Shown here in pieces: positions 46,684 to 58,320 of a DNA stretch of 64,000 nucleotides. The stretch spans positions 7,204,972-7,268,971 of the forward strand of contig NC_045146.1 in assembly GCF_008831285.2 (NCBI RefSeq), in the 5' to 3' direction. Within the stretch, counting starts at the first letter, position 1, and each line of letters begins with the position of its first letter. The notes under the pieces were generated by a model. That model was not told where the DNA came from. It searched no databases and saw nothing but the letters and a program-made list of their open reading frames with translations. The stretch comes from Nymphaea colorata. Lineage: Eukaryota; Streptophyta; Magnoliopsida; Nymphaeales; Nymphaeaceae. Made by a program: the position numbers and the translations under genes.

Positions 46684-46761
46684 CGCTTGAGTTTACATAG
46701 TGCAAGAAGATGATCTACCTGGCTTATATGCAGGTTCCACATGAAGTTGATCACTCAGAGT

Positions 46762-46774
46762 GGTTTTGAAACCA
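46762..46774 (-). promoter_or_regulatory. Degenerate primer-binding site of the minus copia (tentative)
   Basis: On the minus strand TGGTTTCAAAACC lies about 80 bp before the gag ATG. It agrees with the tRNA-iMet-type TGGTATCAGAGCC at 10 of 13 positions, and two of the three differences are G-to-A. No LTR could be confirmed upstream of it. Confidence 0.35.
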
Positions 46775-47520
46775 TCTCAAAATTTCCAAATCATAAAATC
46801 GAAGGAAAGGAACTGGTGTATGTTTCAGCTATATAAGAAGCAAGCAAATATCCTCATCCTGAGTATCAAGAATGGACAAAAAATACAAATCCAATTTGGC
46901 ACATTTTCAGGCCATGTTTATCAAAGAAGGATTCGTAAGGAAAAAACAGTAACAAACTGGAAAATTACAGTTTCCGAATTAGAAAATAGAGGAGTCATTT
47001 GTAGGCCAAGGTAACCTTTGCAAGATTTATTGTTTAAAGATATAAAGTAACTTAGGATGGAAAACCCTAAGTTTTCCCGAGCGAATCTCTAGTAGATCCT
47101 TGCGTCCACCAATTCAATAATTGATCAAAGCAATGTCATATGTACCATACAATACATAGCGTATAAGCCCAAGGACCTATACACTACACCTATGATACAT
47201 AGTTTTCATGTTTTGTAGGCATATAGACCATATCAGCATGCTGGCTTTTACATTTCTTATCTATGAAAGGTAAAAGTCTCTCTCTTTTGAGATTTTACCA
47301 TAGCTTTCTATTACTTTATAAAGTTTACTATTGGTTTTTAGTTATTTTATGAAGATATGAGTTCTAATTCTGCATGGCATTGGGGTGCAAGGGTGACTTC
47401 GATTGATTGGCTAGAATTAAATGTAATTACTGACAAAATATAATATCAGGAGGAATATCTCGTTTTAAGTACCATATACTTTTAGGGTGCATCATAATGT
47501 GGCACCATGAAGTCATTGCT
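46775..47520. other. Unassigned stretch, possibly the lost 5' LTR of the minus copia
   Basis: No gene seen. If 46762-46774 is the PBS, the LTR should begin here, but I found no matching repeat near 26.4-26.7 kb or near 20 kb. Confidence 0.4.
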
Positions 47521-48890
47521 CTGTGTAAGGCCCTATGAAGGCAAATAGGATTGAAAAAGAAACAGATGAGGCCGAAAGAAGATATGGGGATCTCTAGGAA
47601 AATAACAGTGAAAATGAACATGGTACAATTGATCTCGAAGAAGAGGATGTTCATATTAACTTGAGAACAGGTTAATGAAGCACACAAGATAGAGGGAAAG
47701 GCATCATGCATGAAGGCACTTCAGAGTTCAAAACAAGAGGTACAGCTGTAGGAGGACATGGTTGTAGTAGGATCCGTTGCTGTAGTAGTGGACTTGGTGG
47801 TAGAGTACCTAGTGAGAGGAAGAATGCTGGATCTGACTTGATGAAGAGTTTTTTCCCTGCTTATATTGCTTCAGGTGCTCAGTCTAAGATCCACACAACA
47901 ATGACTTCAAGAGACATTGTCAAGCAGGCAGACAGTGCAGAAGGGTGATGGCTCTATGATGGATGCATTCCATTTAGTACATTCAGTTTCCATTTTCAGC
48001 TTATGGCAGATGCGATCACTAGGCCAAGGGTATAAAATGTTCTTTCATCATAATTGTGAAGCAACATTCTTGATTCTACAATCAAAGTTGTGACAGAATA
48101 TTGTGATCACTTAAGAATAGGCTAGAAAGATTTATGGTGTAGCATGATGGCAATTGGATAGACAAATATAAAAACATAAGATTGGTAAAACTATCTCATA
48201 TACTACCCCATGGGTATTATGTTCTTGAAATCTGTTGATTTGTCTGATATGTCAAGACGGATTTGGACCTCTCCTAGCTTCAATAGATACCTCTAGGTTC
48301 CTCTCATCGAGAGGGTTACTATGGTGCTATTGAAGATATTATTGTGTAGCAACATTATGGAAAATTTAACTATGAGTTATTGAAATGTGAATAGTTCAAT
48401 GTTTTTGGACTAAACGGTATAAAAGAGGATGAGTTTGGATTCACATTTGTTAACTATACTCGCAGATGCATGCAAGATGAGCCTTTTGTTATGGCAACAA
48501 GTTTTCTATATTGAATCCATTTAAATGAAGATGGAAAGTTGTGATAAAGACAAATCTAAGAAATTTATTTTCTATGCATGAATAAGCTAATGGCATGAGC
48601 GTTGATGATTTTCAAATATGCTGGAATAGTAGTCCACATGATGTTGAAGACAATGCCACAACGGATGAAGCTAGTAACATAGATTGGGTTAGGGCAAAAA
48701 TGAGAGGGACCACAGTTAACATGATTATACTTCGAAGGCAAACATCAACCGAAGGGAGAAAGTTGATGATTGACTACATGTACATTTCTTTTTCTTTGAG
48801 TAATGATGTCAAGGCTGTTTTTTTTTTGTATATTGTTTCTTTTTTGAATGTTTCATGTATGACTTGCCATATTTTTGGTAGTTAAAATGA
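47520..48890 (+). pseudogene. hAT transposase remnant (BED/DUF659 type)
   Basis: The frame at 47706-47948 (KSFFPAYIASGAQ, SRDIVKQADSAEG, stop) continues without shift as WLYDGCIPFSTFSFHFQLMA then DAIT. This matches the start of the DUF659 domain of plant hAT transposases, where a W.YD..IPFN....FF..M.DAI pattern is conserved. The part before it (about 47520-47700) is acidic and charged as in the linker after the BED zinc finger. A further open stretch at 48595-48780 (DEASNIDWVRAKMRG) may be its C-terminal end. No complete catalytic RNase-H fold and no terminal repeats were found. It is a dead fragment. Confidence 0.5.
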
Positions 48891-49130
48891 ATATATGATT
48901 GTTACATTTCTCTTCATTATTTTATGGCATTGATAGTTTTGGTTCTGACATAATTATAATGTAAATAACTTGAAACATTTATGGGTTTTTGGCTTGAGAG
49001 GTGGCTTCTTCTTCTTCCATAAGTAAAGAAAACTAATTTTATTAAATGTTATATATCTTGTTATTTATTTTATAAAAGCATATAAAACTTTACATAACTT
49101 GTTGTTTATTGACAAAAAAGGTGGCTAAAG
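48891..49130. other. AT-rich spacer
   Basis: No feature seen. Confidence 0.5.
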
Positions 49131-49222
49131 TAGGCCAAAATAGGCATTTGAATGTTGCACAATTGCCTATAGGTGAGAACATTAAAGTGAAAACTAATGA
49201 TCATGGCCAACTAGTAGGGTGA
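49130..49222 (+). pseudogene. En/Spm-type plant transposase (Transposase_24-like) fragment, left piece
   Basis: In the frame around 49132-49218, sequence like LNVAQLPIGENIKVKTNDHG then QLVG precedes two stops. The motif (LP.G..I.V....GQ.VG) is the block that opens the conserved part of the plant En/Spm-associated transposase family. Six bases later gypsy-LTR-like sequence begins at 49228, so the pseudogene is cut here. Related sequence continues at 54.0 kb. Confidence 0.45.
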
Positions 49223-49227
49223 TAATG

Positions 49228-49480
49228 TGTAGACACCCCAAATTTTTTACTACCAAAATGATCATTTTACCCCTCTTATTTGAGACTTTGTGCTGATTTT
49301 CTCAAATATTTTTTAAATAAAAAGGACAAAAGTCCCTGCTAGCCGTTTTGAATGACCAGCGAGAACCGCGCAGAGCCTGAGGGCAGGCTCTGTTTTAGGA
49401 GGGTGGATCTGATGCCACGCTACCCCTGGTCGGCCAGAAATGGCCAATATTTGCACCCCCTAGGTGTATTTTTCTCGCAC
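49228..49480 (+). mobile_element. Start of a gypsy LTR fragment, + orientation
   Basis: TGTAGACACCCCAAATTTTT resembles the start of the LTRs at 29184 and 14849. GC-richer sequence with an AGAGCCTGAGGGCAGGCTCT hairpin follows. The right limit is unclear and the N gap at 49979 intervenes before the next recognised feature, so only the left end is well supported. Confidence 0.45.
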
Positions 49481-49978
49481 AAGGCACTTGCATGTGGACT
49501 CTAACTTCATCAATAGACAGACTATACGACAACCCTTAACATTAACTATCCGCCATGCCTTTACCACCTTTTTCATTTAGCTCAAAATAATGATACATAA
49601 ACAATCCATTCGAAGGCCTTCTATGAAATGGGAGACCCAAGCCCCTTTGGTTGAGTATTGTGTTGTCTCACCAGGTATAAAGATGTAAAAGGCCCATCCA
49701 GTTGCAATGCTCTCTGTTGTGGCTGATTCTCTTGCCAGCAGACTTGTAATATAGGAATCGACGTCTAGAATAGAGATTTTGTAGGGTTAGGCTTGTCTCA
49801 ATATCAATTAATATTTTCCCCACATATTAAAAAGCTGGTCTTGATGGATGCCTGGGCATGTTTCTGCTTTCTGTATGATCAATGTGAGGATAGAGGTGCA
49901 AAAGGTGTACTGGTTCAGTAGTTGCCGTTGCTAAACCAAGTTCCATTGCTGAGAGTATCAACTATTTTGATGGCTAGC

Positions 49979-50078
49979 NNNNNNNNNNNNNNNNNNNNNN
50001 NNNNNNNNNNNNNNNNNNNNNNNNNNNNNNNNNNNNNNNNNNNNNNNNNNNNNNNNNNNNNNNNNNNNNNNNNNNNNN
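49979..50078. other. Assembly gap, 100 N
   Basis: Exactly 100 N, the conventional size for a gap of unknown length. Order, orientation and distance across it should not be trusted. Confidence 0.99.
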
Positions 50079-50464
50079 TATCCTTTCTCAACTTCATTGA
50101 GCTTTTCCTCATTGCTCATATTGAAGGTTTCAAAATTCCTTTCAGGTAAATAAAGATATATCTTGATGTAGACATGGCACAGTGATGAAGCCAAAGTAGA
50201 AATTCTTAGAGGTTCCTAACAAAAGAAAAGCTCTCGATCATAAATTGGTATACTGCTCAAGAGATTACCTCTGTGCATGAATTAAAACTTTCTAAAATCA
50301 AAATTTTGATGGAAACAAAAAAAATTGAGAAATGTTACTGGAAAGTGAGTTACAAAATATTGAAAATCACCAATTTTGAGAAAACTCACTCATTAGTCGG
50401 ACTTGAACTTATATATATACACACACATACATACATTTTCTCAAGGTGAGCTACCTTAACACAA

Positions 50465-50715
50465 AAACTCTCTGCCTCAAGGCAGAGGGTTTTTTCTGAA
50501 AAATCCTCCACCTCGAAGAGAAAGTTTCAAATAAACTCTTTCAACCCTTTGCCTTGAGGCACATGTTAGAGGAAACCTTTTGCCTTGAGGTAGAGGATTT
50601 TCTCTAAACTGTGAAACCATCCGCCTGAGAGCGTTTCAGAGTAAACTCTCTGCCTCAAGGTAGAGGGTTATCTTTGGTTTCTGAAACCCTCCATCTCGAA
50701 GCAGAGGGTCGAAAA
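50465..50715. repeat. Array of short hairpin repeats
   Basis: At least six variants of CTCTGCCTCAAGGCAGAGGG occur in 250 bp (about 50469, 50503, 50545, 50575, 50643 and 50684). Each is nearly self-complementary, and copies alternate between CCTCAAGG and CCTTGAGG forms. The array adjoins the truncated end of the LTR that follows, where the normal LTR terminus is missing. Confidence 0.85.
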
Positions 50716-51586
50716 AAGGGATTCACCCATCAATATGAGGATTGATAATTTTGAGCGCCTTTACCTGAGGTAACTAATCCAAGGGCTATGCTTATTCTTG
50801 ATGCATTTTGTTTTTGCTTAAACATTTTTTCATTCTAAATGTAGTGTGGTGTTTGGAGAAAATGTTGAAAGATTTGATGTTTCAAATTTTTGAGAAAGTT
50901 TTGAAAAATCGTTTGAGAGTATAAACCATTTTTGATTTGGGAGATTTTCAGTTGGGAAATCTTTACAAATATCATTCAGAAACCTTTAGAAGATAATGTG
51001 AGTATTTTGAAGATCACTTTTTGAAGTCGATTTAGTGTACTAGTAAGAACTTAAGTAGGTTAGATTTTGCTCTAATTTGGTTACTATCTAGCTAGAACTC
51101 CACCTCATCGTGCTTAAGTTCTTTTAGAGAGGTGCTTATGATCATTTGTAAATTCCACAATTGAATTAGAATATATGAATGCATTGACTCTATATGATTG
51201 AAAGCAAATTATTTATTCTTACCATATCATTCATCTAAGGGTATCATACACATTTAGATTTATTTGCACACTCATCCTAGATATTCTCATGAAGAGGAAA
51301 AAAAAGTTGAAAGTGAAATGGGGTTGTAGACCATCAAATATGATTGCAACATTGGGTCATTACTTGAGTTTTGGACTAGGTAAAGTCCATAAATGAAAAT
51401 TTAAAATCTTAGATCTTGGGAAAGGAATATTCGAAAGAATGAAAAAAGAAATGAAAAGATTTTAATCCAAGAGGAATAGGGAGAGAGAAAAGAAGATTTT
51501 AAAGAAAGAGAGAAGAAGATGAAGATTATAGGGAGAGAAATATTGCAATATAGAGAGAAATAGAGAAATATATATACATATACATA

Positions 51587-51647
<61 letters not shown>

Positions 51648-54005
51648 TCGAAAGTTCGCAAAAGAAGATATTGATTTGAAGAGAGAGATAAAAGATTATA
51701 AAGAGAGAATAGTGCAATGCACATATTTGCTCATATATATATATATGTATATAAAAATTTATAAAGGAAGACATTGAATCATAGAGAGATGAGGATAAAG
51801 TGAGAGATTCATATGCATATATACGTATATAACATGTATATACGCATACGCATTTTATGAAAATTAAAATCTAAAGGTAATTAAAGCATGTCTAATTTCA
51901 ATTTTTCTTGTAGGCCAGAGAGAAACTTGGACTCATGCAAGAACCTAAGATAAGTCTTCAAGGCCTCATTGAAGAGAGCTCTTATTTTCAAAATTCCTTT
52001 GAAATCATGATTCCAAATTATTTTTATATGTGAGCATAAAACAATAATCATTTCATCTATTATAAGAAAATCTATTCCTCCTACCATTGGGTATAAAAGA
52101 AAACCAAGTAGTTGAAATGGAGAACAACGTAAGAAATCTCTCATTGGGATCCCTAATAGGGTAATTAAGAGAAAAGTTAGTTGTAAGAATATCATTGAAA
52201 ATGCATTTTAACATGTACACATTCGTAAAAGGTTTTTCTAGGTTGAAAAAATCCCAACCTCAAAATCAACATAATAATAAAGAAATCCCGATCCAAGTAC
52301 TCATTCTCCCCCTCATTCATATATAAAAAAAATCAATCAACTATGCATGAACTTCTCAAAACAAAGCAACATTCAAGAGAAGAGAGAAATATGTTTCAAT
52401 CTAGAATGAACCTTATTGCACATTCTTATGCTTTCGATGCACTCAAGAATAGCTCTTGGATATGAAGAAGAATTTGAATGTTATCTTGTATGACCATGGG
52501 GAGATGAAGAAGGGAGAAAGAAAGAAAAAGATTGGATTGGAATATTGATTACATATCTCTAATAAGAATGATTTAGAAAATAAATCTCCTACTTCGGATG
52601 ATCCTAAGCTTCCTCGAATGGGGCTCCAAGGTGATAAAGATGTCACTCCGAGAAGCCTCCTCATGCTTCCTAGGAAAGTGGAAGTTGGAGAATTGCTCCC
52701 AAGTTGGAGAAGAGGAGAAGAGAAGAAAGAAGAAGAGAAATGAAGAGAGAACTAGGGGAAAACTCTAGGTCTTCAAATGAGAAAACACTAGAGATTCCCC
52801 AAGGGTTAGCTCTTGCCCAATAGAGAAGATTGTGAGGGTATTTATAAAGAGTTTAGAGTCAAAACTCAAAATTTAAATTTTTTTGAACTTAAATACATTT
52901 TCATGCAAATTTAAACATTTTGAATCATTTTATTTTTTTAAAATAGGTTTTCACCAAGTGGAATTGGCCCTTAATCCTGTAAACACCCCTTTTGGGGTGT
53001 GGACAGGCTAATGCCCACCATCTGACCAAAACCGCCCCAAGGGAGGTGGTTTTTTACTCAAAAGGGGCCTACGCAGTGCGCACGCCTCCCCCGGTGCACG
53101 CTGGTGTGTTGCACTGCCAGGTGATAGCGCCTGGTGCGCGGTGCCTGTGCTAACACATCTAGCATGGTTGTTGTTGCTTGGCCAAGCACCAAGCAGCGTG
53201 CTGGGCACACGTGTGAGGGTGAATGCCGCCCATTAGTGGTTTATTTTGGACCAATAAGAGATGGCTGTCACCTCCCTGGCCTCAAAGGGGTCCACACACA
53301 TAGGCAAACATAAACATTATTTTTTAAAATCCATATTTTAAAGGGAAAAATAGTCTTTTGTTATAATTAGAGTCATTTTGAGTGATTTGGGCCCATTTTA
53401 GATTGGGATTGGTTTGTTTGGGTGCCAATGCATTCTTTGAGGTTTAACGCTCAGATCAAGGATTGGATGGGTAGTTTAGGCGCCAAGCAAATTTATGGCG
53501 CAAAATTGAGATGCAAAACAAGGGAAGGTCTGTCCATGAGCGCATGCACTCGATGGTATCCAAATTTGTTATTTTTGCATCGACTTTGGATTTTGAGTTG
53601 AAATTCTTGATTTGGATCCAAACTTTGGTTTGAATATAATTTGAATCCGATAGCAACTTTATGGGTCCTATTTCCTAGTTTGGGCTTACCTTCGCTCGTG
53701 GGGTTAAGTCACGGGCCTTGGCTATGTATTTTAGATCTAGGACTTGGATTTAGATCCAAATCTTGGTCTAAAGTTGGATTTTTGGATTTAATTTTGCATT
53801 TGGACTTAGATATAGGCCTAGGGATCCGTTTTGGATCAACTGGTCATGAATTGGATTTTGATATAGATACAGAAGTCTGTTTTGAGTTCAGCTTGGGTTG
53901 GAGTTCAAAATTAGATCCTAATCATTGTAAAAATGGTTGAAATAATTGAGAATCTTGTTTGGTAAAATGAAATACAGTCATCTGGAAAAATTTGGGGTGA
54001 TAATA
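50716..54005 (-). mobile_element. Solo/truncated gypsy LTR, minus orientation
   Basis: On the minus strand it begins TATTATCACCCCAAATTTTT at 54005, matching TGTAATCACCCCAAATTTTT of the 16-kb element. Toward its end it has ATGCATCAAGAATAAGCATA, CCCTTGGATTAGTTACC and TCAATCCTC...GGGTGAATCCC in the same order as that LTR's last 200 bp. After about 50716 the homology stops before the expected GCAAACA end, and the hairpin array takes over. No PBS or PPT flanks it. Inside are a (TA)n tract (51590-51643) and a GC-rich patch (52980-53220). Confidence 0.75.
51590..51643. repeat. (TA)n microsatellite in the LTR
   Basis: About 27 TA units. The isoleucine/tyrosine-repeat frames of the minus strand are due to it. 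Confidence 0.9.
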
Positions 54006-54016
54006 GTTATGCATTG

Positions 54017-55330
54017 GTTACTCTTCATTTGTAGGCCAGTGAAAAGTTTTATTTAGAATTGAACAAATGGCAGCCCATTGGTACCAAAGCACATTACTTG
54101 AGTTCATTTATGGGGATGACGGCATGAGATCCAGAGATGACACAACTACACTATTTTGGTTGGAAAATATTGCCAGATTCTTACTAAGACAATGTTTGGC
54201 AGCATGTTAAGGTAAAATAAGAGTTCAATTATTTGAAAATGTACTCAAATTTTAGATGTTACTAACATAGCACTATTGTACAGATCATTTGTTGGATGTA
54301 GACAAGTATGACACTGAAGTACGTAGTACATGATCGATCAATTGCTAAAACCTTGGGTGATAAAGACTTACTTAAAAATGTAGAGAAATGGGATATCTAA
54401 GATATGAAAAATATATAAAAATTACAAAAACATTGATAGAACATTTAAGCCATTGTCCAAGTGACATTCCTGCAAATCAATGGGCGACCTTAATGTGCCA
54501 TTTTGATCCTCATAGTTCAAAGGTTGGCACATGCTATATTGAATTTTTTAAAAAATAATTGTGTATATGTTGTAAATCTAGTGATTGTCATTGCAGGCAC
54601 GGAGTGTGATAATTACTATCAGTCGTTCAAAGCAAAAGTTCCCTCATACAATGGGGACAATGAGTTTTGCTTGTTTTTGTGTTGGAAAAGTGAGTAATGG
54701 ACAATGAAGTTATCTTTCTAAAGTTTTTAAATTTATTATCATCTAGTTTAATAAAAATCTTCTTGCATTTAGTCATTTATCGTAGTAAATGAATTAGTGT
54801 TACGTTTTTGTTGTACAGGTGAAAGAGGGTGAGAGTGAACCGTCATAGGCTGACATTTTTGTGATGACTCATACAAGCAAGAAACAAGATTATCATAATG
54901 CAGAAACGAGTAAATACTTGTAAGTTCTTGAAATTGTTGTTTGTGTTGTTTGTTAATTCCAAACTAATGCATACACATGCAAACACCATTTTTATAGGGT
55001 AGGATTGTGGAAAAAATTTCAGCATTTCCAATGGGTTCAGGGATGATGCCTCTCAAGATAATACTCTTATCAAAAAGTTTGAGAAATGAAAATGATGGTC
55101 ATGTACAAATAGATGACTTAAGGGATTCATTCATCAGATTTTGTTTGGTCCAGCTCCAACATGATCTGAACTAGTTAAAAAAAAATGCAATGTTAACTGC
55201 AGAAGTAATGCATTAAAGCAAACGTTGACATCAATAGACTCTCAACTCGATAAAATGAATAATTTGGCTGGTCAAGTTGGAAGAATGAATGAGTTGCATG
55301 CTCGGTTTATTTCATGGATAGACATGTCCA
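54017..55330 (+). pseudogene. En/Spm-type plant transposase (Transposase_24-like) pseudogene, right piece
   Basis: Blocks in order: NKWQPIGTKAHYLSSFMGMT, DPEMTQLHYFGWKILPDSY, a stop, DNVWQHVK (54063-54213); SIAKTLGDKDLLKNVEKWD (about 54337-54400); CPSDIPANQWATLMCHFDPH (about 54455-54520); and EGESEPS, a stop, ADIFVMTHTSKKQ (about 54825-54890). The series GQ.IG..A..LS.F.G, W..P......WE.V, P..V....W..L, and PS.A.IF..T matches the plant transposase family linked to En/Spm (CACTA) elements. Intron-like gaps separate the blocks. It lies right after the minus LTR whose start is at 54005, and its left counterpart is at 49.13-49.22 kb. The QLVG and QPIG blocks overlap in the family, so these are either two copies or one with a duplicated block. 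Confidence 0.55.
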
Positions 55331-56776
55331 GCAACCTCCTTTGGTGGTGACATGTAACGTGGTATTTATGTTTTGTAATTTACATATGTCATGTTTTCTA
55401 ATGTTCTTTTAATATTAATTAAATTATTTATCTTTTTTGTCCTGGCAGTTGCATCATCAACACAATGGCTTTGAAGCACCAAGATACATGGTGCATCAAG
55501 TTTCATTTTTTTTTCATATGTTGCAAATCATGAAGGAAATTTTTTTTGATACACAAGTATAAATAGATGAATGATAAACTTTCATAGCAGTTTTCATTAA
55601 TCTTTCATATTAATACTTTTGTTTCTTTGGATGAACATGTACAGAAATAGTTTAACTCATATTCTTTTGAACTCATGCGAACTCTTGAAGCACTTATGAC
55701 TGAATGGATAGTAGTTTGTGTTGTTTGTGAATCTGTTGTTATAACTAAAAGAACTTCAAAACCTTAAATGCTCTCTTCACTTTGGCTATGACCACATGCA
55801 CATGAAGCAAGTGTCCCTTATGCTAGAGGTATTTGATGATTTTTAAGAATTTGTGTTTCAATTTCTACTCTCTTTTTTTTAGTGACAGTACCATATTGCT
55901 ACCTCTACACATTTGGTAAAGTTAAATCTTCTTCCAACCTTCAGTTGAAATGGTTTATAGTTCAATATTTTCGTTGTGTATGCTTATTGCCAGAACATCA
56001 AAGGTAAGAGCAGACTTCTTTGGTGAACCAAAAAAGTGGTGTCTGTTTTGCACTAGGTACTGAGTTAAACTATACAATCTAAGATCAACGTACACAAGGA
56101 GTTCATTGCTGCTTTTCAGAATAATCTGTTTTGGTTTAAGCTTGTTGGTATTTGTGTTGATTAACATGGAAAATTTATTGGTCTGGCTCTAGACGAGAAT
56201 TGGAAGAATGAATTCCGCTAACATCATGTCTTGAAACACATTCTTAGATTATGCCCTAGATTTTTTGGGTTATGCAGACCCCTACAGATTTGACTTATCT
56301 TTGTTTTTTGGGTTATGCAGACCCCTACAGATTATGCCCTAAAATTTTTTATTTTTAAACTTGCCATTCTAGTTGCTGTACCTAGAACTGGAAGTGGGAA
56401 GTAGAAGAAGAATCAGAATTGAAGTTAGGTGCTATGTGGATCCTGGTATAGCTAGGGTTTTGCATACATTATGCTGATGGAGGCCAGGTAAGAATATGCA
56501 TTTACCTGCATAGCCAGATCTGCAAACAATATGTAGATGGAGCACATATTTTTATGTAGATGAATTTATCTAGACATGATGTTGATCTAAAGAAACTTAA
56601 TGCTGAATGTATTTCTGTTACTAATAATTTACATTTTTCCAAAAGAAAAAATTGCAGCAGATTTCAGTATTGTAAGTATTCTTGCAATTATTGTGATGCC
56701 AAACCAAGATTATTGAATACCTTAAAGTTGCTGAATGAATTTCTATTCTTGATGGTTATATCAGGCAAAATATACT
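55331..56776. other. Stretch with a short direct duplication and no gene
   Basis: No recognised coding sequence. TTTTTTGGGTTATGCAGACC with CCTACAGATT behind it occurs twice, 50 bp apart (about 56257 and 56306). ORF-like runs at 55955 (minus) and 56560 (+) have no motif. Confidence 0.55.
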
Positions 56777-56837
56777 TTGAGTTCGGCATTGGCACTATTT
56801 AAGCATACCAACTCAATGCTATGTATCATGACCTTGG

Positions 56838-57640
56838 CAACTGTCCACAAGCAGTTTGCTTATGTAAGTGTCTGGTCTAAGATCATTTTCACATGTAGCA
56901 AAGAACTACATCATGGAGCTTTCATTTGGAGGAGAGCTCAGGAGAATGAGGTGGATAAAGCAATCCTCGTGATACCCAAGGTAAGTCAAGTCTGTTGAGC
57001 TTGAGAATGGAAAGCTCTGATTTATTTTAAACTTAGATAAATGGCTTTGAACGTCCCAAGGAGTTGGTCCTTACAATGTTTTAATTGCATCTGTTAGCCG
57101 ATATTGTTATTGATAAATTTTGTCATTGGCATAGCCATGAGATATTTTCTCTCCCTTGGAGAAAGTTTGTAGAATCTTAGAGGTGCTGAAGGTAACATGT
57201 GAACTATACAAACCATGGCTTCTACTGAACAAGGGAATCTCTGGAGACATGATCACCCTTCTGAAGGAATGTTCCTCAAAGTGGAATCAGTCTGGACTGA
57301 AAGAAGCAGTTACTACAATTTGGTGTCCCAGTTTTGAAGATGAAGAGAATAAAAAAGTGTTGTTGGAATCCATTGAATCTCTTCACTATGTAGATCTTGT
57401 TTTTGTTCAAAATTCTATGTTCAGAAAGCCACATCATCGATGTCATCTTTCTTTGCTGCCATTGAATTGTTTACATGGTAGTCATACAAACCAATTGCTA
57501 CTTAAAATTTTGGATTACATGTCATGCACAAGCTTTAGTCATTGTGGTTTCTTCTTGTTCAGGTATGAAATCGGCTTTATGAAATGGGCAGCAATTATTT
57601 TTGAAGATAGTGAACTTGTGGGCGAATTTGATCTTACCTA
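56838..57640 (+). pseudogene. Exon-like sequence of an unidentified gene
   Basis: Several stretches look like exons of one gene. About 56912-56980 reads AFIWRRAQENEVDKAILVIP plus K and ends at a GTAAGT donor. About 57141-57545, after a GGCATAG acceptor, is open for 135 codons with IFSPLEKVCRILEVLKV, LLKECSSKWNQSGLKEAVTT and IWCPSFEDEENKKVLLESIE. About 57563-57641, after TTGTTCAG, reads YEIGFMKWAAIIFEDSELVG and ends with TAA. The 57.1-57.5 kb part has the helical, charged look of a real protein. I do not recognise the family. No ATG exon was found. It may be a host gene piece, or a transposon gene I do not know. Confidence 0.35.
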
Positions 57641-58015
57641 AAATGTCCTCAGTTGCCTCAAATTCGTCTTGGCAGTAAGTGTTGAATTATAACAAAATTC
57701 CAACATCACTTTCATTGGTTTGTCTTTCATTATCCTCTACAACATCTGCTTCAAAGAGCTGCAGAAGTTATCTTTCAAGCTACTGTCTTGGCAGTGTCAG
57801 TGACTGCTCAACACCTTTCTATCTCTATTTTCCCCGATCCTATCACATATTCATTTCTTGGTTTCTTTATACTAGGGTATCATTTTTTGTTCATCCACAT
57901 TTTTTTGTGTTACCTTGCTTCTACAAATTTTCATGCTTCTGAGGTTTCGATTTAACCTTTTAAGTGCCTTGTGAGGCAATTTATGCTTTCATCTTAGTTT
58001 TAGGGTTCAAGAAGT

Positions 58016-58320
58016 CACTACAACAAAATAGCATAGCTTTGGCATTAAGATATGGTCAGCTCTAGTATGCACCAATTCAACAAGGTTGTTGTGGGAGTGC
58101 CTAGTCCTACAGGTGAGGGGTGCCTATTAGCCCTTTGCCATAGCCTTCAAAAGCACCATAGCTTGAGCGGATTGGTGCTTTTTGATCGTTTGGTCCAGTG
58201 TAACATCTCTAGTGTTTAATGGCCTAGCACCTCAAGCCTCTACAACAATTGTTAAGGTTGTGTAGTGCCAATGCCAAGAGCTTTGGTGCTCCATTGTTGA
58301 GTGTCAGAGAACAATGAAAT
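58016..58320 (+). mobile_element. CACTA-type terminus (single end, uncertain)
   Basis: CACTACAACAAAATAG at 58016 is the terminal motif of CACTA (En/Spm) elements. The 300 bp after it hold short inverted words (GGTGC/GCACC) that could be subterminal repeats. No opposite end was found. TTGTGTAGTG at 58255-58264 is a poor candidate, with no 3-bp duplication. Confidence 0.35.

Noticed and set aside
49915-50194. Frames crossing the run of N
   Set aside because: The middle is unknown sequence; open length has no meaning.
51401-51774. Minus-strand frames rich in Ile-Tyr repeats
   Set aside because: Produced by the (TA)n tract inside the gypsy LTR.
58016-58264. A 249-bp CACTA MITE using TTGTGTAGTG as the right end
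   Set aside because: The inverted ends share only CACTACA and the flanks AGT and CCA do not match.
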